From CAUZIB01 sp963578805 (GTDB lineage Bacteria > Acidobacteriota > Vicinamibacteria > Vicinamibacterales > UBA8438): a DNA stretch of 7,942 bases. The notes under the pieces were generated by a model that worked only from the letters and a program-made list of their open reading frames with translations, was not told the DNA's origin and ran no database searches. A program made the position numbers and the translations under genes. Location: NCBI GenBank assembly GCA_963578805.1, contig CAUZDY010000085.1, forward strand, positions 1 through 7,942, read 5' to 3'. This document shows, one piece after another, positions 1-6,615 of this stretch (positions within the stretch are counted from its first letter, which is position 1; every line of letters begins with the position of its first letter).

Positions 1-373
1 CATCGATGTCGACGTCGGAAAGACGGCCAGCCCTGAGGAGAAGCCCGATCCTCACGGCGTTCGCGTAGAGTCGCTCTTTGACCAGGAGATACTCTCGACG
101 CTCGCGGCACACTCGGTCGTAGAATGCCTGGTATCGATGGTCGCTTGCCACAGCTTGGTTGATACGCGCTTCGGAAGGTCGACGCTCCAGCCCAGCACCC
201 AACGTTTCCCGGTGTTCCGCGGCGAGCTGTCCTCTCACAATCTCGCGTTGAATTGAGCGACTTCCTTGGCTTTGGCACGACTCCAGCAAGTCCAGGTTCT
301 CCTCGGTGATTTGTCGACGCTGCTCAAGTAGTGCTTCGATCTCAGCGCGGGCAGCAGAATCAAAAACGCTCAT
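1..373 (-). CDS. Hypothetical charged helical protein, partial (C-terminus beyond window)
   Basis: An open frame of 124 codons runs from ATG at 373 down to the left edge without a stop, so the C-terminus is missing. The start is well supported: a GGGAGGA Shine-Dalgarno at 380-386 lies about 6 nt before the ATG (MSVFDSAARAE...). The first 35 residues are rich in Glu, Arg, Gln and Leu and look coiled-coil or helical. The middle is Arg-rich, followed by a second helical stretch around residues 81-115 with alternating Arg/Glu and Leu/Tyr. No signal peptide, membrane segment or catalytic motif is visible. I do not recognise the family. It has the same direction as the ParB-like gene but is 361 bp away from it, across a hairpin-rich gap, so it probably has separate control. 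Confidence 0.7.
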   Translation of the reverse strand, partial: MSVFDSAARAEIEALLEQRRQITEENLDLLESCQSQGSRSIQREIVRGQLAAEHRETLGAGLERRPSEARINQAVASDHRYQAFYDRVCRERREYLLVKERLYANAVRIGLLLRAGRLSDVDID

Positions 374-733
374 TGGTGTCCTCCCGACATTCCGGGTTCT
401 TCTTGGTGCCGATCTACTTCAACTTTCTCGCCGACGGTCCATGGCCGGTCAAAGCAGATTGCACCGCTCGTTAATCATCCTGAGGCACAGCATCTTGGTT
501 CCGTTGATGGAGACCATTCAGTTCCTGAGCTCGCAGGACGTGCTCTACGCGCCTCTCAGTGACGACACGACCGATGTGTCGTCCAGCCGCTGTGCGTGCG
601 CTCTCGCACGCTCTGAGCGCGCCCAGGGGTGCTGCCACGCTGGTCCAATCCGCGCCCTGCCGCCGGGTGGGACGACGGTTGGGATCATCACCGCCGCGGT
701 GATGATCAAGAGTATGTTCCCGCGGTCGACTGC
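374..733. other. Hairpin-rich intergenic region without a convincing gene
   Basis: This 360-bp gap contains several inverted repeats one after another. They are a 5-bp stem at 523-527/534-538, a perfect 8-bp stem at 561-568/576-583 (7-nt loop), a perfect 7-bp stem at 594-600/605-611 (CTCT loop), an imperfect nested hairpin at 623-643, and the perfect 12-bp inverted repeat at 683-707. None is followed by a T-tract on either strand, so simple intrinsic terminators are not supported. Candidate roles are a structured 3' UTR or small RNA, a partition or operator site for the adjacent ParB-like protein, or a transfer or single-strand origin. The sequence alone does not choose between these. Confidence 0.5.
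683..707. repeat. Perfect 12-bp inverted repeat with 1-bp centre, candidate ParB-like binding site
   Basis: The left arm GATCATCACCGC and right arm GCGGTGATGATC are exact reverse complements around a single C, so 24 of 25 bases are in perfect dyad. The site lies 26 bp beyond the stop of the ParB/KorB-like gene. A related half, ATCACCGC followed by GATC, occurs at 755-766 inside that gene's 3' end. A dyad this long next to an HTH protein gene suggests a dimer binding site such as a parS-like centromere or an operator. It could also fold as a strong RNA hairpin at the end of the transcript, but no T-run follows. Confidence 0.6.
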
Positions 734-1621
734 TCATGCTCCCAACTGCTCCTGATCACCGCGATCCTCTTCATTCTCCTCTTCCTCGCGGTGCTGCAGA
801 ATTCGCTCGATCCTCGTCTCGGCCTCCTCGAGCTTGCCGAAGCCCCTCTGCGTCGCCGCCTCAGCCGACCGAAGCTTGTCCTTGCTCTGGTTGACCTGCA
901 CGAGCGTCTGCTCGGTGATTTCGTCCAGCGGCGTGTCGAGGAGCTTCTCGGTGATGTCGAATTCGTCGCAAAAGCAGGCGTCTTCGATGCGGCGGGTAAG
1001 TCCCACTGCTGACGAATCGAGCCGGAAAAACGCCTCATTGAGGTTCTTAGGTATTCCCGGGGGCCGTCCGGTCCCTGACCGTTGGTTACCGACGCGGGCA
1101 CGGACTTCCGCACGCACCTGATTCGTTGTCCAACCCTCCTCCTCGATCTTCTGCTGCATTTCAATTCGCAGTGGCTCGCCACCCGCGTTGAGCAGGCAAA
1201 GGACGTGCTCCCAGGTCATCCGAGCGTTCGTAATCAGCTCTTGGTACTCTTCTCGACCGTAGATATGAACTAGGCGTAAACAGTCGGAGAGCGTTCGCTT
1301 GTTCAAACGTAGGGCGGTGGCCATGTACTCAACGAACTTGACTTTGTACTTCTGACGTCCTGGGATGTTCGATGCGTGCTTGTCCATCTCCTCCCCGGCT
1401 TTGGAGACGATTTCGCCAATTCGGTACTTGTTCAGAAGAACGGTCTGCACGGTCTCGTCGATGATTGGCTGAAGCTCCTCGCAGCCCTCTTTCAGAGGAG
1501 GGGGTAGGTGCTCAATCTCCCAGGCTTGGTCCTCCGGGACCTCGTGGTCGACGCGTGTTAGCTCCGTTGTTTTGGTCTCGGACGTGGTTGCAGAGTCAGA
1601 CTGCGGTTCGGTATCAGACAT
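734..1621 (-). CDS. ParB/KorB-like or DUF1016_N-like helix-turn-helix DNA-binding protein
   Basis: The product is 295 residues from ATG at 1621. A TTG start at 1720 would add 33 residues, but the 1621 ATG has GGAG about 9 nt upstream and begins a typical acidic, Ser/Thr-rich N-terminus. Residues 1-45 look disordered. Residues about 60-175 are helical with an HTH-like stretch (TALRLNKRTLSDCLRLVHIY, 101-120), then TWEHVLCLL (136-144) and EEEGWTTNQVRAEV (160-173). This last pattern recalls both the ParB/KorB HTH domain and the DUF1016 N-terminal domain. Residues 245-280 look coiled-coil, and the tail is very acidic (EEEENEED). No CTP-binding ParB N-terminal box (GERR) is visible, so this is not a full chromosomal-type ParB. 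A partition, copy-control or transcription-repressor role is inferred from the fold and from the adjacent palindrome and iterons. No ParA ATPase is seen in the window. Confidence 0.8.
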   Translation of the reverse strand: MSDTEPQSDSATTSETKTTELTRVDHEVPEDQAWEIEHLPPPLKEGCEELQPIIDETVQTVLLNKYRIGEIVSKAGEEMDKHASNIPGRQKYKVKFVEYMATALRLNKRTLSDCLRLVHIYGREEYQELITNARMTWEHVLCLLNAGGEPLRIEMQQKIEEEGWTTNQVRAEVRARVGNQRSGTGRPPGIPKNLNEAFFRLDSSAVGLTRRIEDACFCDEFDITEKLLDTPLDEITEQTLVQVNQSKDKLRSAEAATQRGFGKLEEAETRIERILQHREEEENEEDRGDQEQLGA

Positions 1622-1707
1622 CAGTCGTTTCTCCGTGAACTTAGGACAGTAGGGTTTGATCTGACGGGCCAGCTGTGCAGGAGCGCGTCCGCCAGAAACA
1701 GTCGTTT
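1622..1707. repeat. Direct repeat CAGTCGTTT upstream of the ParB-like gene
   Basis: Nine identical bases occur at 1622-1630 and 1699-1707, that is, AAACGACTG when read with the minus-strand gene. The proximal copy abuts the ATG at 1621 and the distal one lies 77 bp upstream. Paired identical sites in the leader of a DNA-binding protein gene could be autoregulatory operators. Two 9-mers in a 100-bp leader may also be chance. Confidence 0.3.
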
Positions 1708-1740
1708 TTGTATGCGTCAACTAGGTCTTGATAGCCGTTG

Positions 1741-1926
1741 TCAGGTGCCCTGCGTGGGCTGGGTAACCTTGCAGTTCCATGGCAATGAGCACGGCTCGGT
1801 CGTCGGTGCCATCGCGATGGAGAAGTTGGCCAGCGTGGGCAAGTCCACCGCGTCGCCCCTCTCCAGAGTGGCCGCCACCGCGTCGAGTGGCGACGCCGTG
1901 GCCATTGGCGTGGTCATCGTCACCAT
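1741..1926 (-). CDS. Possible small hypothetical protein
   Basis: This open frame of 61 residues starts at ATG 1926, with further in-frame ATGs at 1917 and 1905, and ends with TGA at 1741. Its third codon positions are strongly G/C. It shares transcription direction with the genes on both sides and lies 119 bp before the ParB-like start. The middle (SPLDAVAATLERGDAVDLPTL) could form an amphipathic helix. No clear Shine-Dalgarno is present and I recognise no family. The opposite strand carries an overlapping frame (1712-2017) whose wobble bases coincide with this one, so GC3 cannot decide between them. The call is weak. Confidence 0.3.
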   Translation of the reverse strand: MVTMTTPMATASPLDAVAATLERGDAVDLPTLANFSIAMAPTTEPCSLPWNCKVTQPTQGT

Positions 1927-2040
1927 CGTCGCCGTGGTGGTTGCCGGTCGTCATCGCCATCGCGGCGAAAACGACCACCAGTGGGTTCCTCTGATACGCC
2001 CTGGCAAAAGTCCCTGAAACACAGCCCGCTAGCGGTCCGC

Positions 2041-2378
2041 TGGTGATTCGGTCCCACCGACATCGTCTCCGTCCCGCGACGGTGCCAATTGTCCAATCGG
2101 TGTGGGACAGCGTAAGTCGCGGTTTCGCAAGCACATGCTGCGTGCTGTCCCACTGTCCCGGCTGTCCCGATGAAGATAGAAAGGTCTACAAGACCGGCAA
2201 CACGAGCCTGATTTGCGTTTCTCCTGCTTTGTCTATTCTCTTTTTTCATGTGACAGTGGGACAGACACTGGAAATCAGCGACAAACCTCTATCCTCCACG
2301 GACTTATGCTGTCCCGTTTTCTGTCCCACGCTGTCCCGTATCTGCCGAGCGTGGGACAACGATCAACTGGACTGTCCC
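2041..2378. repeat. Iteron cluster, candidate replication origin
   Basis: A short motif with core TGTCCC, usually CTGTCCCAC or CTGTCCCG, recurs in both orientations. Forward copies lie at 2145-2153, 2153-2160, 2162-2169, 2309-2316, 2321-2329, 2331-2338 and 2372-2378. Reverse copies lie at 2102-2110, 2256-2264 and 2351-2359 (one mismatch). Degenerate copies (GTCCC only) lie at 2051 and 2071. Tandem copies are spaced 8-12 bp, near one helical turn. They form a left set (2051-2169) and a right set (2256-2378) around a low-GC core. The cluster directly follows the helicase gene, and its last copy overlaps that gene's final codons. A 10-bp palindrome CCGCTAGCGG at 2026-2035 flanks it. This matches the layout of iteron origins recognised by phage or satellite replication initiators. 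Confidence 0.7.
2170..2255. other. Low-GC pyrimidine-rich core between iteron sets (candidate DNA unwinding element)
   Basis: By direct count, 36 of the 85 bases from 2171 to 2255 are G or C, and 14 of 40 in 2211-2250, in an otherwise GC-rich window. The plus strand at 2217-2247 is a near-continuous pyrimidine tract ending in TTTTTTC. Its position exactly between two iteron clusters suits the melting region of an origin. Function is inferred. Confidence 0.5.
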
Positions 2379-4450
2379 TCCGGTGCACCCTGATCGACGT
2401 CTGCGAGATCTAGCAGACCACCTCGCCCCCATGGGAGCAGAACTCCCGGAAGTCGAGTTCCAGCACACCGCTGCCGTTTCGCCTCGGCGCCTGGAATCCG
2501 TCTGAGCAGTTGATCGATGCGTGAGTCCCGCCACCGGGTATTACGAAGTAGCGAATCCAAGACCAGATCATGGGCGATGAAGAGTCGATCATGGTCGTCC
2601 CGCACGGATCGGAGATTGCAACTGCGTATCAGGCGGATGCCGTAGGCGTCGAGGGTCCGAACGACATCGAACCGCTGGCTTTCAAAGCGAGGGCTGTCAT
2701 CCTGGTCTGTGCTCGTTCCATCGCGGGGTTGTAGTTGTGCGATCTGGAGAAGTTGGGCGACCGTCTGCTCGCCTCTCAAGCTGGACTCTTGATCGCGAAG
2801 ATCGACGCGGATCGTGCTGGTGAGGATATCTTGGAGTAGCTGGCTTTCGTTCGCCGCCGTCCTGTCGAGTAGCGACTCGCGACCGCGGAGCATTTGCGTC
2901 AGAACCCCGTGGGCTTCTTCGTCGGTAACATCCCGACCGTGGCGAACAACAGCGTACATCGCCGCCGGGACCGAGAAGGACTCGACGACACGCGGGTCAA
3001 TGCCGTCCACCCGCGTCGACTTGATCCGGTCTGCCAGCGGGATCGCCGCCGGTGCGGAATTTAAGGCCACTGCCATCAGCCGCTCACACAGGGCAACAAG
3101 CTGGTCGTCGGTCGGTGAATAGGGCTCGCATCGCGATTCCGGCGGGTTCATTTCCAGCCGAAGAATGCGGTTCGAGTCCTGCTGCCACCTGCCACCGGAC
3201 TCGATCGACATAAACCAGCCGATGTGGTTGATGCGAAACTCCCGCCCCCGCTGGTCCTGTGTTCCGCGACCGACCGTGCCGCCGCGGCTCGCCGTCCTGA
3301 ACAACTCCAAGATCTTGTCGCGGCTGACGTTATTCTCGAACTCGTCCAGCACGACCGGCTTGGAGTGATGGGCCATCCGCTGCCGCAGCCCAGCCTCCGT
3401 GACGTTGTCGTAAGCCGTCACGAACGTGCCGGTCGCGCCGCCCAGGACTGGTACCAGAACGCGCTGGCAAAAGGTCGTCTTGCCACTGTTACTGGCACCG
3501 GTGACAGCAACCCGCGGCCGCCAGGTCCAAGTGGCCTGGATGAAGGTGGCCAGGATGAGTGAGGCCGCCACCTTGGAGTCCCACGGGTGGCTCCAGTTCC
3601 ACTGATCGATGATCTCGACCAGCTCGGCGAAGGCGGTAGTCGTGACCAGCGGGGTCATCTGCGGCGTGAGGTCGCTTAGCTGATCGTTCCACCGGGCGTC
3701 TGCGTTGAAGTCGATGATCCAGCGACCGACACGGGGATGGTCGACCGGTTCGAATTCTTGGCCATCGTAGAGGTAGGCCTGCGCACCGTTCACGATCAGG
3801 AAACGGCGATCGTCCATGAGCCAGATTCCCTGGCCGACCTGGTTCATCGCAGTGATCCGAGAAGCCTCCGAGGCGACGAGGGCGAGGGCCCGACGCACCT
3901 CAGCAGGCGAGATCATGTTGGCACGATCGTCGTCCTCACTGTCGTCTTCGCAGCCCAACCACGTCTCAGCGGTTGGACCGATTGCCAGCAGCATTTCATT
4001 GACCGGCCAGCGTGCTGGGGTCCTGACGATCCATGTCTTCCGCGTGTGTTCCATCCAGCAGAGAATCGACTGGTCCTCCAGCATGCCGAGGACCCGAATG
4101 CCGAAGGGCCCGAGAATGTCCTCCGAACTCAGCCGTTGGCTAGGGTCGTCATCCGAGTCGTGCGAGTCGCCGCCTTCTTGAAGCGTGCGCTGAAGCTGGC
4201 CATCGGCGGCGGCGTAGTCAAACGCGATCTGAGCGTCTTCAGCGCGCTGCCGAACCTCGGCGAGAAAGCGGCGACGCCCGTCATCATCGGCGGGGTCCAT
4301 CAGGTCCGATGAGAAGGGCTCGTCACCAATCCTGGCTGTGATTCGAAACAGGTCCCGTCCATCCTCATGAACCGGCTCGACCGTCAAATCAACGCACGGC
4401 GTTTGCGGAGAGTGGTTCTCGGGGCTCTGATCTGCTGTGTTCGCTGTCAT
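2363..4450 (-). CDS. P-loop replicative helicase (phage/plasmid primase-associated ATPase)
   Basis: The 695-residue product has a Walker A motif GASNSGKT at residues 318-325 and a Walker B VVLDEFE at about 366-372. A sensor-like stretch follows (GWFMSIESGG, 411-420), then a conserved-looking SNRILRLEM with candidate arginine-finger residues. These fit an AAA+/SF3- or DUF927-like helicase that pairs with primases in mobile elements. Residues about 90-105 and 168-176 are acidic linkers. Residues 105-165 form a separate N-terminal domain that I cannot name. The C-terminus contains a typical basic RRIPGAEAKRQR segment. The ATG at 4450 overlaps the primase stop as ATGA, with AGGGG about 8 nt upstream, which implies translational coupling. 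The gene ends inside the iteron cluster, so the encoded helicase may act in cis on that origin. The ATPase call is firm; the exact superfamily is less so. Confidence 0.88.
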   Translation of the reverse strand: MTANTADQSPENHSPQTPCVDLTVEPVHEDGRDLFRITARIGDEPFSSDLMDPADDDGRRRFLAEVRQRAEDAQIAFDYAAADGQLQRTLQEGGDSHDSDDDPSQRLSSEDILGPFGIRVLGMLEDQSILCWMEHTRKTWIVRTPARWPVNEMLLAIGPTAETWLGCEDDSEDDDRANMISPAEVRRALALVASEASRITAMNQVGQGIWLMDDRRFLIVNGAQAYLYDGQEFEPVDHPRVGRWIIDFNADARWNDQLSDLTPQMTPLVTTTAFAELVEIIDQWNWSHPWDSKVAASLILATFIQATWTWRPRVAVTGASNSGKTTFCQRVLVPVLGGATGTFVTAYDNVTEAGLRQRMAHHSKPVVLDEFENNVSRDKILELFRTASRGGTVGRGTQDQRGREFRINHIGWFMSIESGGRWQQDSNRILRLEMNPPESRCEPYSPTDDQLVALCERLMAVALNSAPAAIPLADRIKSTRVDGIDPRVVESFSVPAAMYAVVRHGRDVTDEEAHGVLTQMLRGRESLLDRTAANESQLLQDILTSTIRVDLRDQESSLRGEQTVAQLLQIAQLQPRDGTSTDQDDSPRFESQRFDVVRTLDAYGIRLIRSCNLRSVRDDHDRLFIAHDLVLDSLLRNTRWRDSRIDQLLRRIPGAEAKRQRCAGTRLPGVLLPWGRGGLLDLADVDQGAPEGQSS

Positions 4451-5682
4451 TGTCGCTGCCCCTGGCCACCGCGCCGTCGCTGTCTTCCACTCCGCCGAGT
4501 TCTTGGGCGACGTGCCGGAGTTCGCGGTTTTGAGAACGCAGATTTGATCGTGGCTACGGCCTCCTGCTGCTCCTTAGGGCTCGAAGGCCTTGCACCGGCG
4601 AGCAGTAGTTCGGTCGCGTGATTCGAGTCGTATCCGCATCCGGCCAAGTCACACGCGGCCCGGAACAGCTTTTGATTCCAGAGTGGGCCATCAGCGTAAC
4701 GGCCGCTCAGAAAGGTTCGCGTGTCATTTGAAATCCCGTGGAGTAGCCGAATGCGAAAGCCCACCCCACGGGAGACCCGCAACCTGCACGCCGCTGCCGG
4801 AGGTCGGCGACATGACCGTGCCGGTTCACGGCACCGGTCCGCGACTGCTTGAAGCTCTGCGTTCGAAATGACGCCAAGCTGCGACGGGACCCGGAGCAGC
4901 CGGGCCCTTCGCCATGGACGGTCGGTGGTGAAGGTGCCCTTCCTCGCAACCGTTCCGAAGAGCTTGGTTATTCGAGCCGCGTTGTGGACCTTAGTGTCGA
5001 CATCGACATGATCCGTTGACTGGTGGTCCGCGATGGCCGAGAGGGTTCGGCGGACGACCTCGTGCGACTCCTCGTCGTTGGCGAGGTCGATCGCGTACAC
5101 CAAGTGGACGCCGTTGCCGGACATCCCCTGGATCGGATCCGGCCAGTCGAAGTCTGCACCAAGCCAAAGCTGTGTGGCGTCAGCGACCGCACCGGCGGCC
5201 GCGAGTTCATCGTCCGTGCTCGATACACCCGATGGGCGTTTCGGGTCGAAGTCCAAGAGCAGACGATGACGGCGAATAATGTCCTGGTCGGCGGTCGTCT
5301 CTTTCGGTTGCTCAACGAAGTGGTTGAGGTCTCCAGCCGCGAGGCTCGGGTCAACCGGGTTGAGGGTGATGTACGTCCCAGCGGGATGCCAGGCGTCGTC
5401 AGCGTCGATGGCTTCCACCGCCGCGAGCCGGGCGTCGCCGAAGACGCCCGAGGCCGTCATGAGCCCTCTCGGACCACCGTCACAGCCCAAGAGGCGTAGC
5501 TCGAAGACGCCGGTGGTGCCGGTGATGGCCACCAGCGACCGTTCGATCTCGGCAACGACAGTCTCGCGATCGGGCTGACCACGATCGTCGACCGGTTCTG
5601 GCCAGCGATCATTTCCGAAACCCAGACCCTGCCTGCTGGTGACAGGGGCAGCCACTCGGAGTTGTCTTTGCGAGTCCATCAT
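4447..5682 (-). CDS. AEP-family DNA primase-polymerase (Prim-Pol) with C-terminal PriCT-like domain
   Basis: The 411-residue product shows the three archaeo-eukaryotic primase motifs: LLLDFDP (141-147) with the metal-binding DxD pair, SGNGVHL (188-194) with the S-x-H motif, and a third acidic region VDVDTKVHNAARITKLFGT (226-244). Residues about 285-315 are an Arg/Pro/Ala linker. Residues 320-383 (FLSGRYADGPLWNQKLFRAA through TIKSAF) resemble the PriCT-type helical domain. The C-terminus is strongly basic. It probably makes primers, and perhaps extends them, at the element's origin. The ATG at 5682 has GGAAGGA just upstream, and a second ATG at 5679 has slightly better spacing. The stop overlaps the helicase start (ATGA). 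The gene follows the regulator by 49 bp, so cotranscription is likely. Confidence 0.88.
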   Translation of the reverse strand: MMDSQRQLRVAAPVTSRQGLGFGNDRWPEPVDDRGQPDRETVVAEIERSLVAITGTTGVFELRLLGCDGGPRGLMTASGVFGDARLAAVEAIDADDAWHPAGTYITLNPVDPSLAAGDLNHFVEQPKETTADQDIIRRHRLLLDFDPKRPSGVSSTDDELAAAGAVADATQLWLGADFDWPDPIQGMSGNGVHLVYAIDLANDEESHEVVRRTLSAIADHQSTDHVDVDTKVHNAARITKLFGTVARKGTFTTDRPWRRARLLRVPSQLGVISNAELQAVADRCREPARSCRRPPAAACRLRVSRGVGFRIRLLHGISNDTRTFLSGRYADGPLWNQKLFRAACDLAGCGYDSNHATELLLAGARPSSPKEQQEAVATIKSAFSKPRTPARRPRTRRSGRQRRRGGQGQRQ

Positions 5683-5731
5683 GTTGTCCTTCCGCCAGAC
5701 CCGTGGGGCGGCAAGGCCTGTGTTGTGGCAA

Positions 5732-6493
5732 TCAAAATTTCGTTCGCATTAGGACCACGCTGACCGCGACGACCACCTCTGCGAGGCGACGGCCTGCCAG
5801 CCCGGTTGACGGGGTTGGTGCCGCCCCCCCGATGTCGTCGAAGCGAATCCCGCGGCCCTTGCGTTCCGGGGTCCCGCTGGTGGAAGAACTGCCGGAAATC
5901 CAATTGATCGCCGCGGTCGCACCGTCGAAGCCGGACTGGAGCTTTGCCAGCACGATTGAATCATCCGTGCCCCGGATGGCACAAAACGCACCGGGCGGCA
6001 GTTCCGCCTGGGTCGGCGTCTGTGCGAAGGCGTGCATCAGAAGTAAGTCGCCAGCCTGCAGTCGAAAGGCACCTCGCTTCACGACATCGTCGGACGGGCC
6101 GAGGCGAAGAAAGTAGCGAGCCGCCGAAAGGAGCATTCGGGCGGCAGGCATCCTTTCAACCGACAGCAGTCGAGATGCTGCCAGCTGATCCGCCGTTACG
6201 AGCCGGTCAAACACCGGCAGGCTCGACGCAATGTCGACATCCTCCGCGAGCGGTTCACCGTCACCGTGCTGAAGCCAGTCCCAGTTGATCCGAGGGACCT
6301 TTCGGAGCACCCCTAGCAGCAGGCTGCTCGGCTCTTGAACACCCCGGACGACGCGGGAGATCACCGGTTGCGACACGCCAATGTCGCGAGCCATCGCTGA
6401 CTGGCAGCCCGCCCAAATGTGGTCAAGCAGCCAGGCAATTCGCTGGGCACCGAGCGACAGATCGGTCGAAAGTCTCGCTGGCAGCTTCGGCAT
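5732..6493 (-). CDS. Cro/C1 (XRE)-type HTH transcriptional regulator, probable element repressor
   Basis: The 253-residue product has a clear HTH at residues about 31-57 (SAMARDIGVSQPVISRVVRG). Residues 120-185 contain a pattern recalling the S24/LexA-like repressor C-domain (FRLQAGDLLLMHAF...LPPGAFCAI...IVLAKL), but I cannot identify a convincing catalytic Ser/Lys pair. Self-cleavage is therefore doubtful. The last 17 residues (AEVVVAVSVVLMRTKF) are hydrophobic and might be a short membrane anchor or an oligomerisation strand. The ATG at 6493 is preceded by GAGGGG with 8-nt spacing. It is divergent from the HTH/integrase genes and codirectional with the primase 49 bp downstream. It probably binds the 6494-6615 region and controls both operons. 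It could be an activator rather than a repressor. Confidence 0.85.
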   Translation of the reverse strand: MPKLPARLSTDLSLGAQRIAWLLDHIWAGCQSAMARDIGVSQPVISRVVRGVQEPSSLLLGVLRKVPRINWDWLQHGDGEPLAEDVDIASSLPVFDRLVTADQLAASRLLSVERMPAARMLLSAARYFLRLGPSDDVVKRGAFRLQAGDLLLMHAFAQTPTQAELPPGAFCAIRGTDDSIVLAKLQSGFDGATAAINWISGSSSTSGTPERKGRGIRFDDIGGAAPTPSTGLAGRRLAEVVVAVSVVLMRTKF

Positions 6494-6615
6494 TTTGATT
6501 GCCCCTCAGGCGGCGTCATTGTAGAATTGATCTGTATAGATTAGCATAACTCTTGGAAGGCATCTGATCAACAAGGCAAATCGAAGAAGTTCGAAGATTC
6601 TTGAGGAAACCAATC
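6494..6615. promoter_or_regulatory. Divergent promoter/operator region between regulator and excisionase-like gene
   Basis: This 122-bp AT-richer gap separates the two divergent operons. An exact dyad ATCT-GTAT-AGAT lies at 6530-6541 and is a candidate operator for the regulator. A leftward -10-like TACAAT reads on the minus strand at 6518-6523, without a good -35. A rightward pair, TTGTAG (6519-6524) and TAGCAT (6542-6547) with 17-bp spacing, would place the dyad between its -35 and -10. A repeated TCGAAG occurs at 6581-6586 and 6591-6596. The promoter boxes are weak, since planctomycete-type promoters are poorly defined by consensus. The divergent layout itself is clear. Confidence 0.5.

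Noticed and set aside
683..707. Intrinsic terminator for the ParB-like transcript
   Set aside because: The stem is strong, but no run of T follows it in the direction of transcription on either strand.
471..737. 88-codon minus-strand frame that starts with an ATGA overlap with the ParB-like stop
   Set aside because: The overlap is tempting, but third codon positions are near random, no usable Shine-Dalgarno spacing exists, and the frame reads straight through the palindrome and hairpins. The product is Arg/His-rich with no recognisable fold.
306..755. 149-codon plus-strand frame
   Set aside because: It is antisense to the start of the well-supported partial gene at 1-373 and crosses all the hairpins. 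It has no ribosome binding site and a shadow-like composition.
1721..2249. Longer minus-strand frames at 1721-2134 and 1920-2249
   Set aside because: Low-complexity products rich in His, Asp, Gly and Arg, no start signals, and overlap with the left iteron set.
2043..2393. 116-codon plus-strand frame over the iteron region
   Set aside because: Its sequence is largely translated iterons (recurring CP and LS-type residues). It is better explained as repeat DNA of the origin.
2410..2592. Alternative reading frame at the helicase C-terminus suggesting a frameshift
   Set aside because: The main frame keeps a family-like basic RRIPGAEAKRQR segment and runs to a stop at 2363. A frameshift is not needed to explain it.
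5679..5903. 74-codon minus-strand frame between regulator and primase
   Set aside because: It overlaps the regulator's 3' end in another frame. The product is Arg/Gly-rich and looks like a shadow.
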